This document shows, one piece after another, positions 48,327 to 58,394 of a stretch of 64,000 nt of DNA. Below the pieces are notes generated by a model that saw only the letters and a program-made list of their open reading frames with translations, was not told the origin of the DNA and did no database searches. The stretch is from a virus, in the IMG/VR virus record IMGVR_UViG_3300043464_001711, positions 1 through 64,000 of that record, one strand, 5' to 3'. The position numbers and the translations under genes were made by a program. How positions within the stretch are numbered: position 1 is the stretch's first letter; the number at the start of each line of letters is the position of its first letter.

Positions 48327-51311
48327 ATGGCAATTAGAAACACAAGACTTATATTAAAAAATTCTGATATTGTTAATAGGCCACTACCCTCTAGTTTATT
48401 AAAGGGTGAGGCTATTGTTAACACTGCTGATGGTATAGTATTATTTTCGGGAGTTACTACATCTACGGCTGAATGGACACCGGCTGGAACAGGTACAACA
48501 GCTAATTTCTTTGAGGTTGGTTCTAACCTTTATGATTTAAAGATTAGAAATCAAATCACATCGTATAATAATTTAACAAATCTTTCTGGTAAATTTCTTT
48601 CTGGAACAACTAATGGTTTTGTTTTAGCTGATATAGCTGATATAGCTAACACATCTGATAGTTATGTTACTGGGGCAACATGGTCACCTAACACTTTAAC
48701 ATTAAAACATAACTTAAATAGACCAGATGTCACTGTAACCATTAATGACTTTAATAACGTTTCTTTATACGGTACAACAAATGTTAATGGTGATTTAACT
48801 GTCACTGGAACAACAACGTTAAATGGTCCAGCTTATTATAACAATACTGCATCAGTTTCAAATGAAATTGTTAATTATGGTTTATTAACAGCGTTTTCAC
48901 AAACAAACGATGTTTATGTAACAGGTAATACATTAACAGCGGCTAATGATAATACAGCAACACAATCAGCTCAATTAGAATATCATGGTGTCCCTGTTGG
49001 TGGACCTTATTTCATAACAACTGAAAACACATTCACAACAGGTGGTACATGGAACTCAGGTTCAACCTCAATTGATTTCACAAGAAACGATGGGGTTACT
49101 TATAGCGTTAATTTATCTAACATTGATGTTAATGATACTTACGTGACAGGTGGTACGGTAACTTCATTAGGTGATTTAGATTTATTTAGAAATGATGGTG
49201 TAACTGTAACAGTACCAAAAGTTACCTATTGGACATCAGGTTCTACAGGTAGTTTTTCAATTAAAGCTATTAATGGTTCTGGTCTTGATTCCACAGGAGA
49301 TAGATCGGTATCGTGGGGTAATCAAACGTTAGCTTCAGGTCAAGACTCAACGGCTTGGGGTGTTCAGACATCAGCGACAACTTTAGGAAGTACCGCTAGT
49401 GGTTATCAAACATTAGCAAGTGGAAATTATTCACACGCAGAAGGTTATACTACAACAGCATCTGGTTCATTTTCACACGCAGAAGGTGCTACTACAACAG
49501 CTAGTGGGAATGGTTCACACGCTGAAGGTCAAAATACAACCGCATCTGGAGATTATTCACACGCCGAAGGTGGTACTACAATAGCCTCCGGTTCATATTC
49601 ACACGCTGAAGGTGCTACTACAACAGCTAGTGGTGATGCTTCACATGCTGAGGGTGGTGGTACATTGGCTAGTGCTATTGCTTCACATGCCGAAGGTTTA
49701 GAAACAACAGCTAGTGGTTATGCATCACATTCTGAAGGTTATCAAACAACAGCTAGTGGCATTTATTGTCACGCTGAAGGTTGGTTGACCTCAGCAACGA
49801 CTGTTGGTTCTCACGCTGAAGGTTATATAACTTTAGCTAATGGTGATGGTTCTCACGCTGAAGGTGGTCAAACAATTGCTTCTGGTCAATACTCACACGC
49901 TGAAGGTCAATTAACTTTGTCCGTTGGTAATTACTCACACGCTGAAGGTGGTAGTACAACTTCTTCTGGTGGTTACTCACATGCTGAAGGTTATGGAACA
50001 TCAGCAACAACAACAGGTTCCCATGCTGAAGGTTATCAAACATTAACTAGTGGTGATTATTCTCACGCAGAAGGACATCAGACAACGGCTTTAAGTAATT
50101 ATTCTCACGCAGAAGGTTATTTAACAACAGCTTCAAATATAGGAGCACATGCTGAAGGTAGAAATACAACAGCCAGTGGATTGTATTCTCACGCTGAGGG
50201 TGCTAATACACTAACAAATGTGTATGGATCACACGCTGAAGGTTTTAGTACAACAACAAATGGATTGTATTCTCACGCAGAAGGTAGTAACACAACAGCT
50301 AATGGTTCTTTTTCACATTCACAAGGTTCTGGAACAACTGCTTCAGGAATAGCTTCTTTCGCTTCAGGTGTTAAATCTATAGCACAAAGTGATTATTCAT
50401 TCATACATTCAGAAAATTCAGTAGTTAATGGACAAAGAAGTGTTGTGTTAGGGGGTCAAAATATTACAGGATCAACAAACGATACGGTTTATGTTCCTTA
50501 CTTGAATTTAAACCTTACACCAACACTTAATAACTCAAATACAGAAATATTAAGTAGAAACACAGGAACAGGTCAAGTTGAATATACTCCGTTAAGTGCT
50601 TTCACATCACTCGACACATTTGTAACAGGTTTCACTTACAACCCTAATAATAACACATTTACAATTTCTCAAAACCAAGGTCAACCTAATTTAACAGCAT
50701 CAATTGATACAGTATCAGGATTAACTATTTCAAACTTAACAGCTGGTAGAGTTGTTTATGTTGGGTCAGGTGGTTTATTAACAGATGAGGCTGGATTTGA
50801 ATATAATGATGGTACAAACTTATTAACAGTTGGTAATATCAATGTTACAAACGCATCAGGAACAACAGCTACAATAGGACAAGGTGGATTAGTAATTGGT
50901 TCAGGTGGTTCTTTTTCGGTACCTGGTGTTGGTAGTTTAACAGTTCACGGTGATTTAACTGTTTTTGGTGATACTACAACAATATCTACTAGTGAACTTT
51001 ACGTTGAGGACCCACAAATCACTTTGAACTATAACCCAACCGGTAATACTTCAATAACTTCAATAGCTTCAGGTTTAAGAATCCAAGATGGTGACGGTTT
51101 AGGGAACGATGTTCTTTATACTGTAGCACAAATGAACACCTTTACAGGTGGTTCAGTAGCAGAATACACAGGAGCCGACGGATACACGAATAGAGCTTTC
51201 TTAACTCAATTAAATGATATTGTTATTAGAAATACAAATAGTAACAATGGAGCACCTGACGGAGTAAGAGTACTGGCCGAATTTGATACGTTAGATGGGG
51301 GATCTTATTAA
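48327..51311 (+). CDS. long tail fibre with YadA-head-like repeats
   Basis: 994 residues. N-terminal part 1-340 is beta-rich with a start (RNTRLILKNSDIVNRPLP) like that of the second fibre. Residues 369-676 are 22 exact 14-residue repeats of the form SHAEG-x-x-T-T-A-S-G-x-x, the YadA/Hep_Hag head type, which forms a trimeric left-handed beta-roll. The C-terminal part (about 690-994) is beta-rich with repeating GDLTVFGDTTT-type elements. No peptidase or enzyme domain is visible. A trimeric receptor-binding or connector fibre is likely. A terminator follows. Confidence 0.85.
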   Translation: MAIRNTRLILKNSDIVNRPLPSSLLKGEAIVNTADGIVLFSGVTTSTAEWTPAGTGTTANFFEVGSNLYDLKIRNQITSYNNLTNLSGKFLSGTTNGFVLADIADIANTSDSYVTGATWSPNTLTLKHNLNRPDVTVTINDFNNVSLYGTTNVNGDLTVTGTTTLNGPAYYNNTASVSNEIVNYGLLTAFSQTNDVYVTGNTLTAANDNTATQSAQLEYHGVPVGGPYFITTENTFTTGGTWNSGSTSIDFTRNDGVTYSVNLSNIDVNDTYVTGGTVTSLGDLDLFRNDGVTVTVPKVTYWTSGSTGSFSIKAINGSGLDSTGDRSVSWGNQTLASGQDSTAWGVQTSATTLGSTASGYQTLASGNYSHAEGYTTTASGSFSHAEGATTTASGNGSHAEGQNTTASGDYSHAEGGTTIASGSYSHAEGATTTASGDASHAEGGGTLASAIASHAEGLETTASGYASHSEGYQTTASGIYCHAEGWLTSATTVGSHAEGYITLANGDGSHAEGGQTIASGQYSHAEGQLTLSVGNYSHAEGGSTTSSGGYSHAEGYGTSATTTGSHAEGYQTLTSGDYSHAEGHQTTALSNYSHAEGYLTTASNIGAHAEGRNTTASGLYSHAEGANTLTNVYGSHAEGFSTTTNGLYSHAEGSNTTANGSFSHSQGSGTTASGIASFASGVKSIAQSDYSFIHSENSVVNGQRSVVLGGQNITGSTNDTVYVPYLNLNLTPTLNNSNTEILSRNTGTGQVEYTPLSAFTSLDTFVTGFTYNPNNNTFTISQNQGQPNLTASIDTVSGLTISNLTAGRVVYVGSGGLLTDEAGFEYNDGTNLLTVGNINVTNASGTTATIGQGGLVIGSGGSFSVPGVGSLTVHGDLTVFGDTTTISTSELYVEDPQITLNYNPTGNTSITSIASGLRIQDGDGLGNDVLYTVAQMNTFTGGSVAEYTGADGYTNRAFLTQLNDIVIRNTNSNNGAPDGVRVLAEFDTLDGGSY
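49431..50354 (+). repeat. 22 tandem 42-bp units in the fibre gene
   Basis: Each unit encodes 14 residues with a SHAEG core. All 22 units have identical length with no insertions. Codon and residue changes are spread through all units, so the array is old and kept by selection for fold, rather than recently expanded. Confidence 0.95.
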
Positions 51312-51336
51312 GAGTTTAAAACTAAAATAAAAATTA

Positions 51337-51361
51337 AAGGAGGGGAAACCCTCCTTTTTTT
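51337..51361 (+). terminator. Rho-independent terminator
   Basis: Perfect 8-bp stem AAGGAGGG / CCCTCCTT with a GAAA tetraloop, then seven T. It separates the fibre gene from the sulfotransferase gene. Confidence 0.92.
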
Positions 51362-51400
51362 GTTATTCACATTTTTGTATTTGTAAATATTTTTAGGTTT

Positions 51401-52216
51401 ATGGTACAAAAAATATTCTTTCAAAGCTCACTGCCTAGAGCAGGTTCAACTTTATTACAAAATATAATAGGTCAAAATCCCGAATTTTATGTCACACCCA
51501 CTTCTGGTGTTTTAGAATTACTTTATGCGTCAAGAAGTAATTATACAAATTCACCAGAATTTAAAGCTCAAGATACCCAATTAATGAGTCAAGGTTTTAC
51601 CTCTTATTGTAGAAGTGGTTTAGAAGGTTTTTTTAATGGTATAACAGATAAACCTTATGTCCTAGATAAAAGTCGTGGGTGGGGGATTCATTACCATTTT
51701 TTAAACTCTTTCTATCCTGACCCAAAAGTCATTTGTATGGTTAGGGATTTAAGAGGAGTATTTTCCTCAATGGAAAAAAATTTTAGAAAAAATCAAGATA
51801 AAGATTCAGGAATTGTTAATCATTCACAAATGAAAGGTACAACCACAGAAAAAAGAGTAGACATTTGGGCAAACACACAGCCCGTAGGTCTTGCAATAGA
51901 AAGAATCTACCAAATGATTAGAGAAGGTATTGATCAAAAAATACTTTTTATAAAATTTGAGTATTTCTGTTCAAACCCAAAACAAGAAATGGTAAAAATA
52001 TATGATTTTTTAGAATTACCTTATTATGATCACGATTTTAACAATGTAGAACAAATAACACAAGAAGATGATTCTGTTTATGGTATTTATGGTGATCATA
52101 CGATAAAAAAAGAAATTAAACCATTAAAGGATGATTATAAAGAAGTATTAGGTCCGGGTATTTGTAATGGTATTAAAGAAAAATATAAATGGTATTACGA
52201 ATTTTTTAATTACTAA
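51401..52216 (+). CDS. sulfotransferase
   Basis: 271 residues. SLPRAGSTLLQNIIGQNPEF near 9-28 is the 5'-phosphosulfate loop and ICMVRDLRGVFSSMEK near 110-125 the 3'-phosphate site of PAPS-dependent sulfotransferases. Expected products are sulfated sugars or tyrosines; substrate is unknown. The gene lies between two fibre genes. A near-miss of the late motif (AAATATTTT) lies about 10 bases upstream of the start. Confidence 0.82.
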   Translation: MVQKIFFQSSLPRAGSTLLQNIIGQNPEFYVTPTSGVLELLYASRSNYTNSPEFKAQDTQLMSQGFTSYCRSGLEGFFNGITDKPYVLDKSRGWGIHYHFLNSFYPDPKVICMVRDLRGVFSSMEKNFRKNQDKDSGIVNHSQMKGTTTEKRVDIWANTQPVGLAIERIYQMIREGIDQKILFIKFEYFCSNPKQEMVKIYDFLELPYYDHDFNNVEQITQEDDSVYGIYGDHTIKKEIKPLKDDYKEVLGPGICNGIKEKYKWYYEFFNY

Positions 52217-52288
52217 TACTATTTATTATTTAAAGGTTCATATAACCATAAATAACACCTTAAATAAGGTTACATAATAGTCATAAAT

Positions 52289-55200
52289 ATGGCAAAAAGA
52301 CAAAATACATTCCTTTTAAAAAGGTCTAATGTACCTGGAAAAATACCATCTCCCGGTGATTTACAATTAGGTGAATTAGCATTAAATACGGCAGATGTTA
52401 TTTTATATGCATCAGGAACAACATCCAATCAAATATTACCAATCGGATGGGACAGGTTATCAATCTTATCAGGTGGTACTGTCAATGGTAATGTTAATAT
52501 AAATGGATCAATTTCAGCAACAACATATTTAAATTTACCTTCATTTTCTGGTGATTATTTACCATTAAGTGGTGGTACAGTTTATGGTGAAACATTTTTT
52601 ACAAGTGGGATAACTTCCAATGCCATATATACTGATTATATTGACTTTAATACAAACCCAATAGTTCCATTAGTGACAGGTGGAACATTATATTTTGATT
52701 CAAATGAAAATGCGTTATCATATAAACCAATAACAAATCAAAATGATGTTACGGTTAACTTGGGTCAAGAAAGTTTAATTAGGATTTATAATGATTTACC
52801 AACAACAATACTTAACGGACAGGTTTTACATATAACTGGTGCAACTAGTGGGGTACCTACAGTTGCATTAGCTAACGCATCAAAATTAGGGACATCATTT
52901 TTAAATAGTTTAGCCCAAAGTTCTGGTGTTGCGACTCATGACATACCAAGTGGTGAATATGGTTTTATGACCAATTTTGGTATTGTTAGAGATTTAAATA
53001 CGAGTGCGTTTACTGTGGGTCAAGAAGTATTTTTATCTGATACAATTGATGGTGGTTTAACTAATGACCCTGACTCTATTGAATTCTCGTCAAGGATATC
53101 AACTGTTGGTTATTGTTTGGAGTCACATCCAACAACAGGTAAAATTTTAGTGGTAATATCTAATGAAAACTCACTACAAAGTTTAACACAACAAGAAATA
53201 AATGTATTACTAGGGAATGTCATTTCGACAGGTGTATATGATTATACGGGAATGACTAAGGCCTCTTCAACAACAGTAAATGTTGCTCCAATGAGAGGGT
53301 GGATTGTTTTTAATACGGATGAAAGGGCGACTGATCCATTAGTATTAAATGTCTATTATAGTGGTGGAACAAATATTCCTGTAACAAACATTAACTCATC
53401 TTTAGATACTTACTTTTTGGTAAATAGTGGTGGAACTTTATTCCAGCAAACAACTTTTCCAACACCAGTAGAAAGAAGAGATAATATATTTTTAGGTAGA
53501 GCAGTTCACCCAAATAAAACTGATATACTTAACGTAGAACAAAGTGTTGATTATGATGTATCCCCATTATCATCATTAAGGGATTTATGGACACCAATTA
53601 GATTAATTAATCAAGGTGTTATTATTTCAAATAATGGTGCTAATTTAACATTTAAAACCTCATCAGGTACTTTTTGGGGTAATGGTATTGGTTGGGACAC
53701 AAATCAAAAAAATCCTAACTCAATAACAGTTCCAGCTCAAATACCTGCAGTATTTTATTATACAACACAAACAGGTGGAACATTCACAACAACGGCATCA
53801 ACTATAGATACCACAAGTTATGACGTTAATGGTATAATAACACCAATACCGGGGTCTGGTAACTATTCAACTCAAAGAATTTATATGTCCCAAAGTGGTG
53901 TTATAAGAATACAATACGGACAAGTGGTTTATCCAACTTTAGCAAAGGCTATTGCTGCACTACCAAGTGAACTTTTTGTTGAAAACGCGGATAATGCGAT
54001 AGATTGTATTTTAATTGGTACATTAACTGTGAAAGATGGTGCTGGTGATTTAAGTAATACTGATGATGCGGTATTTTCACTTGTTTCTAAATTTGGTGAA
54101 GTTCTTGGTGGTACTGCCGGTATATCAACAACAACATTACAACAAGCATATAATAATTCAGTTAATCCTGAAATCACAACAAACACCACTTTAGGTAGTG
54201 TTCAGTTTAGAGGTGGGACCGGAAGTAACACAGATAAAAATATATCAATTGAAAATAATTCTGGTATAGAAACAGCATTTATTAGAGCAGATGGTTATGG
54301 TAAATTTACAACTTTATCAGCAACAACAATTGGTGCTTCAGGAAACTGTGTGACTGATTTATATATATCAAATATACGTTCTTGTTCACCATTAAACGTC
54401 CAACCAAATAATGAGGGTAATGTTTATTTTGGGTCTACAAGTGCGGTTACCATTGATTTAGCAAATAATAGATTAGGGGTTGGGATTGCAAATCCAACAG
54501 CAAAACTACACGTTAACAATACAGGTTCTGGTAACTCATTCTTAGTAGAAGATGATACGAATCCAGATTCAACACCATTTGTAATTGATTCTATAGGACG
54601 TGTTGGTATTGGTACAACAAACCCAGGTGAAAAAGTATCCATAGTAGATGGTAGTCAATTTATATGGGGGTCAGGTAATACTAATACCGGTTTAAGATTA
54701 CAATATGGGTTAGGTACATCTTTTTGGGTTAATACTCCTTCTGGTGGTACTATGTCAATAGGAGGTATTGGAACGTCTGCACCATCATCTGGTGTAATAA
54801 ATATCACTAGTACAGGTAACGTTGGTATCGGTATACCTACCCCAACCGAAAAATTACATGTCGCTGGTAACGCTTTAATAACAGGAACAACATTCACAGG
54901 AAACTTAATAGTTACTGGTGGAACTGGTATTAACTGGATAAGTGGATCAACTTCCACTGATATTTTAAGAATTACACAAACAGGTAATGGTAACGCTCTT
55001 GTTGTGGAGGATTCAACAAATCCTGACTCATCACCGTTTGTAGTAGATGCCGCTGGTAATGTTGCTGTAGGTTCTGGTTCTGCATCTAACAAATTTATTG
55101 TTAGTAACGGTACAAATGATGTGTTCACAGTTAATACTGTTAATAGTACAGTATGGGCAAGGGGTGCTGGAAATGTATCTTCTAATACTTCTTTTGGAGA

Positions 55201-55843
55201 GAATGCACTGGATTCAAATACAACAGGAACAAGTAACACCGCTTTTGGTCAGAATGCATTAACAACTGTAACAACTGGGTCTAATAATAGTGCATTCGGA
55301 AGGGCGGCATTACAATCCTCAAATGGCAATGAGAACGGTGGCTTTGGAATATCATCTTTAATTTTTCTTTCATCTGGCAATAGTAATGTTGGTTTAGGTT
55401 TTCAATCTGGAATTTACATTACTGATGGTGTGACACAATTAACAAACGCAGGTTCTTCTATTTTTATAGGCGCAAACACTAAAGCACTAGACAATAACCA
55501 AACTAATCAAATAGTAATTGGTCACAACACTACAGGTAACGGATCAAATTCAGTGACACTTGGTAATGATTCAATCACAAAAACAATCCTACAAGGTAAC
55601 GTTGGGATTAACACAACAACACCATCAGAAAAATTACAAGTATCTGGTAATACAATAGTATCAGGAACAATAAGTGGTGGGACTATGGTGATAACAACAC
55701 AACCAACAAGTGGTTACACATCAACACAAATATTGATGAGAAACTCTACTTCAGGGGAAGTTGAAATAACTGATAGCACTTCTCCATCAATATATAACTA
55801 CGGTATGACATATGTAATGTCAACATTTAACTATTTAACATAA
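52289..55843 (+). CDS. large tail fibre protein
   Basis: 1184 residues, beta-rich. The N-terminus (KRQNTFLLKRSNVPGKIPSP then GDLQLGELALN) is the attachment form common in phage fibres and matches the start of the 994-residue fibre in style. Later come modules with RLGVGIANPTAKLHVN, VGIGTTNPGEKVSI and VGIGIPTPTEKLHVAGN, repeated three times and probably a knob-type fold, plus SNTAFGQNALTT-type repeats near 975-1010. No C-terminal chaperone domain (peptidase S74) is seen. It probably binds the host surface. Confidence 0.82.
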   Translation: MAKRQNTFLLKRSNVPGKIPSPGDLQLGELALNTADVILYASGTTSNQILPIGWDRLSILSGGTVNGNVNINGSISATTYLNLPSFSGDYLPLSGGTVYGETFFTSGITSNAIYTDYIDFNTNPIVPLVTGGTLYFDSNENALSYKPITNQNDVTVNLGQESLIRIYNDLPTTILNGQVLHITGATSGVPTVALANASKLGTSFLNSLAQSSGVATHDIPSGEYGFMTNFGIVRDLNTSAFTVGQEVFLSDTIDGGLTNDPDSIEFSSRISTVGYCLESHPTTGKILVVISNENSLQSLTQQEINVLLGNVISTGVYDYTGMTKASSTTVNVAPMRGWIVFNTDERATDPLVLNVYYSGGTNIPVTNINSSLDTYFLVNSGGTLFQQTTFPTPVERRDNIFLGRAVHPNKTDILNVEQSVDYDVSPLSSLRDLWTPIRLINQGVIISNNGANLTFKTSSGTFWGNGIGWDTNQKNPNSITVPAQIPAVFYYTTQTGGTFTTTASTIDTTSYDVNGIITPIPGSGNYSTQRIYMSQSGVIRIQYGQVVYPTLAKAIAALPSELFVENADNAIDCILIGTLTVKDGAGDLSNTDDAVFSLVSKFGEVLGGTAGISTTTLQQAYNNSVNPEITTNTTLGSVQFRGGTGSNTDKNISIENNSGIETAFIRADGYGKFTTLSATTIGASGNCVTDLYISNIRSCSPLNVQPNNEGNVYFGSTSAVTIDLANNRLGVGIANPTAKLHVNNTGSGNSFLVEDDTNPDSTPFVIDSIGRVGIGTTNPGEKVSIVDGSQFIWGSGNTNTGLRLQYGLGTSFWVNTPSGGTMSIGGIGTSAPSSGVINITSTGNVGIGIPTPTEKLHVAGNALITGTTFTGNLIVTGGTGINWISGSTSTDILRITQTGNGNALVVEDSTNPDSSPFVVDAAGNVAVGSGSASNKFIVSNGTNDVFTVNTVNSTVWARGAGNVSSNTSFGENALDSNTTGTSNTAFGQNALTTVTTGSNNSAFGRAALQSSNGNENGGFGISSLIFLSSGNSNVGLGFQSGIYITDGVTQLTNAGSSIFIGANTKALDNNQTNQIVIGHNTTGNGSNSVTLGNDSITKTILQGNVGINTTTPSEKLQVSGNTIVSGTISGGTMVITTQPTSGYTSTQILMRNSTSGEVEITDSTSPSIYNYGMTYVMSTFNYLT

Positions 55844-55868
55844 CAATAAATTTAATATATTTTAAAAA

Positions 55869-56294
55869 ATGCCAGCAAATAACCAACCAATTTTTACAAG
55901 GACACCGGATATTCAGTGGACGGTATCCGCAATGACTGTAGCTAACACAACTACAGATTTAACAGCAGGAACCATTTATTTGGCTTTCACAGCCGATGCA
56001 ACTAATGGTGGATATGTACAGAGAATACGTTTTAGAACTTTGGGGACTAATACAAATGCAACAGTTGCTCGTGTATGGGTTAATAATGGATTAACAACCG
56101 CAACTGCGGCAAATAACACATTAATAGATGAAATAACATTGCCAAATACAATAGTATCACAAGTTGCTGCACAGGCGAATTATGAACTACCATTAAACTT
56201 TGCGTTACCAGCGGGTTATAGAATTTATATAACATTAGGTACTGCACCTACATCTGCCGGATGGGAAGCGACAGTAATCGGAGGAAAATATTAA
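55869..56294 (+). CDS. small virion structural protein
   Basis: 141 residues, beta-sandwich-like, Thr/Ala-rich with no Cys (TAGTIYLAFTADATNGGYVQ). Located between the large fibre and the glycine-rich genes, it may be a fibre tip or head/tail decoration protein. The start follows the fibre stop by 26 bases. No family recognised. Confidence 0.6.
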   Translation: MPANNQPIFTRTPDIQWTVSAMTVANTTTDLTAGTIYLAFTADATNGGYVQRIRFRTLGTNTNATVARVWVNNGLTTATAANNTLIDEITLPNTIVSQVAAQANYELPLNFALPAGYRIYITLGTAPTSAGWEATVIGGKY

Positions 56295-56298
56295 CGTT

Positions 56299-56478
56299 AT
56301 GAAATATAGTTTATGTGAGTTTGAATATGGATATGATGGTCAGTTTTATCAAGAAAGTGATCAAAATGGACTAGTTAGATTTATGGATTTAAATTGTAAC
56401 ACTTTGGAATTAATACCTCCATATGGGTATTATGTCGTTGACGATAGCATACCAACACCTGATTGTATAATAGATTAA
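56299..56478 (+). CDS. small hypothetical protein, 59 residues
   Basis: ATG at 56299-56301 and TAA at 56476-56478. It is acidic and aromatic (CEFEYGYDGQFYQESDQ, then PPYGYYVVDDSIPTP) with three Cys. It starts 5 bases after the previous stop and ends 6 bases before the glycine-rich gene, so it fits the operon. No family recognised. Confidence 0.6.
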   Translation: MKYSLCEFEYGYDGQFYQESDQNGLVRFMDLNCNTLELIPPYGYYVVDDSIPTPDCIID

Positions 56479-56483
56479 TATGT

Positions 56484-57419
56484 ATGATAGATTATTCAAA
56501 TATACCATCAATAACTAACCATCAAACTTTTTTTGCTTTAGGTTCAACTACTTGGCAAACTTGGCAAAAACCAAGAAACTGTAAGTTTGTTTATATTACA
56601 GTTATTGGAGGAGGGGGTGGGGGTGGTTCATCTTCAAATGTCGCCGGAAATGGTGGTGGAGGAGGTGGGGGTGGTTCATCCGCAATTACTAATATATTAA
56701 TACCTTCAGTATTACTACCAGATACCTTATACGTACAAGTTGGACTTGGAGGTGCTGGTGGTACATCTGGTGGTGATGGTGGTTTTGGTGGTCAATCTTT
56801 TGTTTCAATTAGCCCCTCAACGACCGCTATTGATGTTATTATTAGGACATCTACTACCGCAGCTCTTGGTGGTTTTGGGGGTGACTCTGGTGCTGGTGGT
56901 ATTGGTGGTAATGGGGGTACACCTTTTACTCAAACCGCTGGATTTTTATCATCACTTGGTATTTGGAATAGTAGAGTTGGTGATGCTGGTGCTACTGGTG
57001 GTTTTGGTTCTTCTGGTGCTGGAGGTTCTAAAACAGCTTTAGCTAATTTTCCACTTTGTGGAGGTGCTGGTGGGGGTGGAAAAACATCTACTACTAATTT
57101 TGCTGGTGGTTCTATATTGGCAGGTGGTGTTTTAGGTAGAGTTGCCGGAGGTACCGGTGGGGGTGGTGCTGCTAGTGCTGGTTCTAAAGGATTAATAACA
57201 ATAACCCCAAATTTATTAACTTATTCATCAACTGAATTTCCATTTGCAACAACAGGTGGTTCAGGTGGTGGAAGTAATGTTACCATTAGTGGTGGTGGTG
57301 GAAATGGAGGTGCTGGTGAAATAGGTTCTGGTGGCGGGGGTTCTGGAGCTATAGATGGTGGTACTGGTAGAGTTGGGGGTAGAGGTGGTGATGGAATTGT
57401 ATTTATAACAACATTTTAA
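56484..57419 (+). CDS. glycine-rich receptor-binding-type protein, copy 1
   Basis: 311 residues from the ATG at 56484; an earlier TTG (56463) in frame would overlap the upstream gene and is not used. After TTWQTWQKPRNCKFVYITVI comes a body of glycine-rich runs (GGGGGGG and G-G-x-G-G-x), as in gp38-type adhesins of T-even phages, where glycine helices carry variable loops. Its N-terminal 40 residues match the second copy closely. Located between fibre and sheath genes. A receptor-binding tip is likely. Confidence 0.78.
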   Translation: MIDYSNIPSITNHQTFFALGSTTWQTWQKPRNCKFVYITVIGGGGGGGSSSNVAGNGGGGGGGGSSAITNILIPSVLLPDTLYVQVGLGGAGGTSGGDGGFGGQSFVSISPSTTAIDVIIRTSTTAALGGFGGDSGAGGIGGNGGTPFTQTAGFLSSLGIWNSRVGDAGATGGFGSSGAGGSKTALANFPLCGGAGGGGKTSTTNFAGGSILAGGVLGRVAGGTGGGGAASAGSKGLITITPNLLTYSSTEFPFATTGGSGGGSNVTISGGGGNGGAGEIGSGGGGSGAIDGGTGRVGGRGGDGIVFITTF

Positions 57420-57431
57420 AATTTTTAATAT

Positions 57432-58394
57432 ATGATAGATGTTTTTAACATACCTAATATTGATACAAATGTACAAGTATTTTACACAAAAGGTTCAGGT
57501 GTTTGGCAAAATTGGGTGAAACCTAAAAACTGTAAATTTATAAACATTACCACGATAGGTGGTGGTTCTGGTGGAGGTGGTGGAAGAGGTTCCAACAGTA
57601 GTGCGGCCATCGGTGGTGGAGGTGGTGCGTCTTCATCGGTAACGACTGGTATTTTTCAGGCAAATTTATTGCCAGATACTTTATATATTCTTGTGGGTCC
57701 TGGTGGTACCGGTGGAACATCAGGTCCTGCAGGGTTTAGTGGTGGTACAGGTGGGGTGGGATCAATTTCATATGTATCAGTTTTACCATCAACCGCATCA
57801 ACATCAAATATTATTTTAGCAAGTGGTGCTGTAGCGGCCACTGGTGGTGCTGGTGGTGCAATAGGACCTGGTACTGCAAATGGAGGAACTGCTGGTACAA
57901 TATTTACGTCTACCAACGGTATTTTATCATCTTTAGGTATTGTAAATTCAATTGCAGGACAAAATGGTGCATTAGGTCGAAATATTACATTTGGTGATAA
58001 TATAGCGGTAATTAATATCGTAACTGGTGGAGCTGGTGGAGGAGGATCATCAAGTTCATTATCTTCTTATTCTGGAGGTTCAATTACTACTTCAGGATTT
58101 ATACCCCAACTTAATGGTGGTGCATTAGGTTTTGTTGCTAACGCTGGTGTTGGTAATTCCGGTTTTATTAGTTTGAATCCGTCATCTTTAACAACTTCAA
58201 GAACCCCATTTTTAACTACAGGCGGAGCTGGTGGTGGTGGAGCAACAAACAACGCTTCAGGTACATTCACAGGTGGAGACGGAGGTAATGGTGGATATGG
58301 TTCAGGTGGTGCCGGTGGTGGAGGTTCGTATAATGGTGCAGGAGGTACTGGAGGTCGTGGTGGTGACGGTATAGTTATTATCACTTGTTGGTAA
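57432..58394 (+). CDS. glycine-rich receptor-binding-type protein, copy 2
   Basis: 320 residues. It starts MIDVFNIPNID and continues GVWQNWVKPKNCKFINITTI, closely matching copy 1. The body has GGGSGGGGG and G-x-G-G-x-G runs with loops of different length and sequence. It lies 12 bases after copy 1, in tandem on the same strand. The two copies share ends and differ in the loops, as expected when loops decide host binding. Ends one base before the small minus-strand regulator gene. Confidence 0.78.
   Translation: MIDVFNIPNIDTNVQVFYTKGSGVWQNWVKPKNCKFINITTIGGGSGGGGGRGSNSSAAIGGGGGASSSVTTGIFQANLLPDTLYILVGPGGTGGTSGPAGFSGGTGGVGSISYVSVLPSTASTSNIILASGAVAATGGAGGAIGPGTANGGTAGTIFTSTNGILSSLGIVNSIAGQNGALGRNITFGDNIAVINIVTGGAGGGGSSSSLSSYSGGSITTSGFIPQLNGGALGFVANAGVGNSGFISLNPSSLTTSRTPFLTTGGAGGGGATNNASGTFTGGDGGNGGYGSGGAGGGGSYNGAGGTGGRGGDGIVIITCW

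Noticed and set aside
49431-50354. Regular 42-bp repeats that could look like a CRISPR array
   Set aside because: The units are contiguous coding repeats of one frame, with no unique spacers and no direct-repeat/spacer structure.
54655-55239. Long open frame on the strand opposite to the large fibre
   Set aside because: It mirrors the biased codon use of the fibre gene, shows no motif, start signal or promoter, and overlaps the real gene completely. The same holds for antisense frames over the glycine-rich genes.
56463-56483. TTG start seven codons earlier for glycine-rich copy 1
   Set aside because: It overlaps the 59-residue gene, and copy 2 begins at the Met that aligns with 56484.
48327-58394. 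Diversity-generating retroelement acting on the fibre genes
   Set aside because: No reverse transcriptase gene and no template/variable repeat pair was seen in the window.
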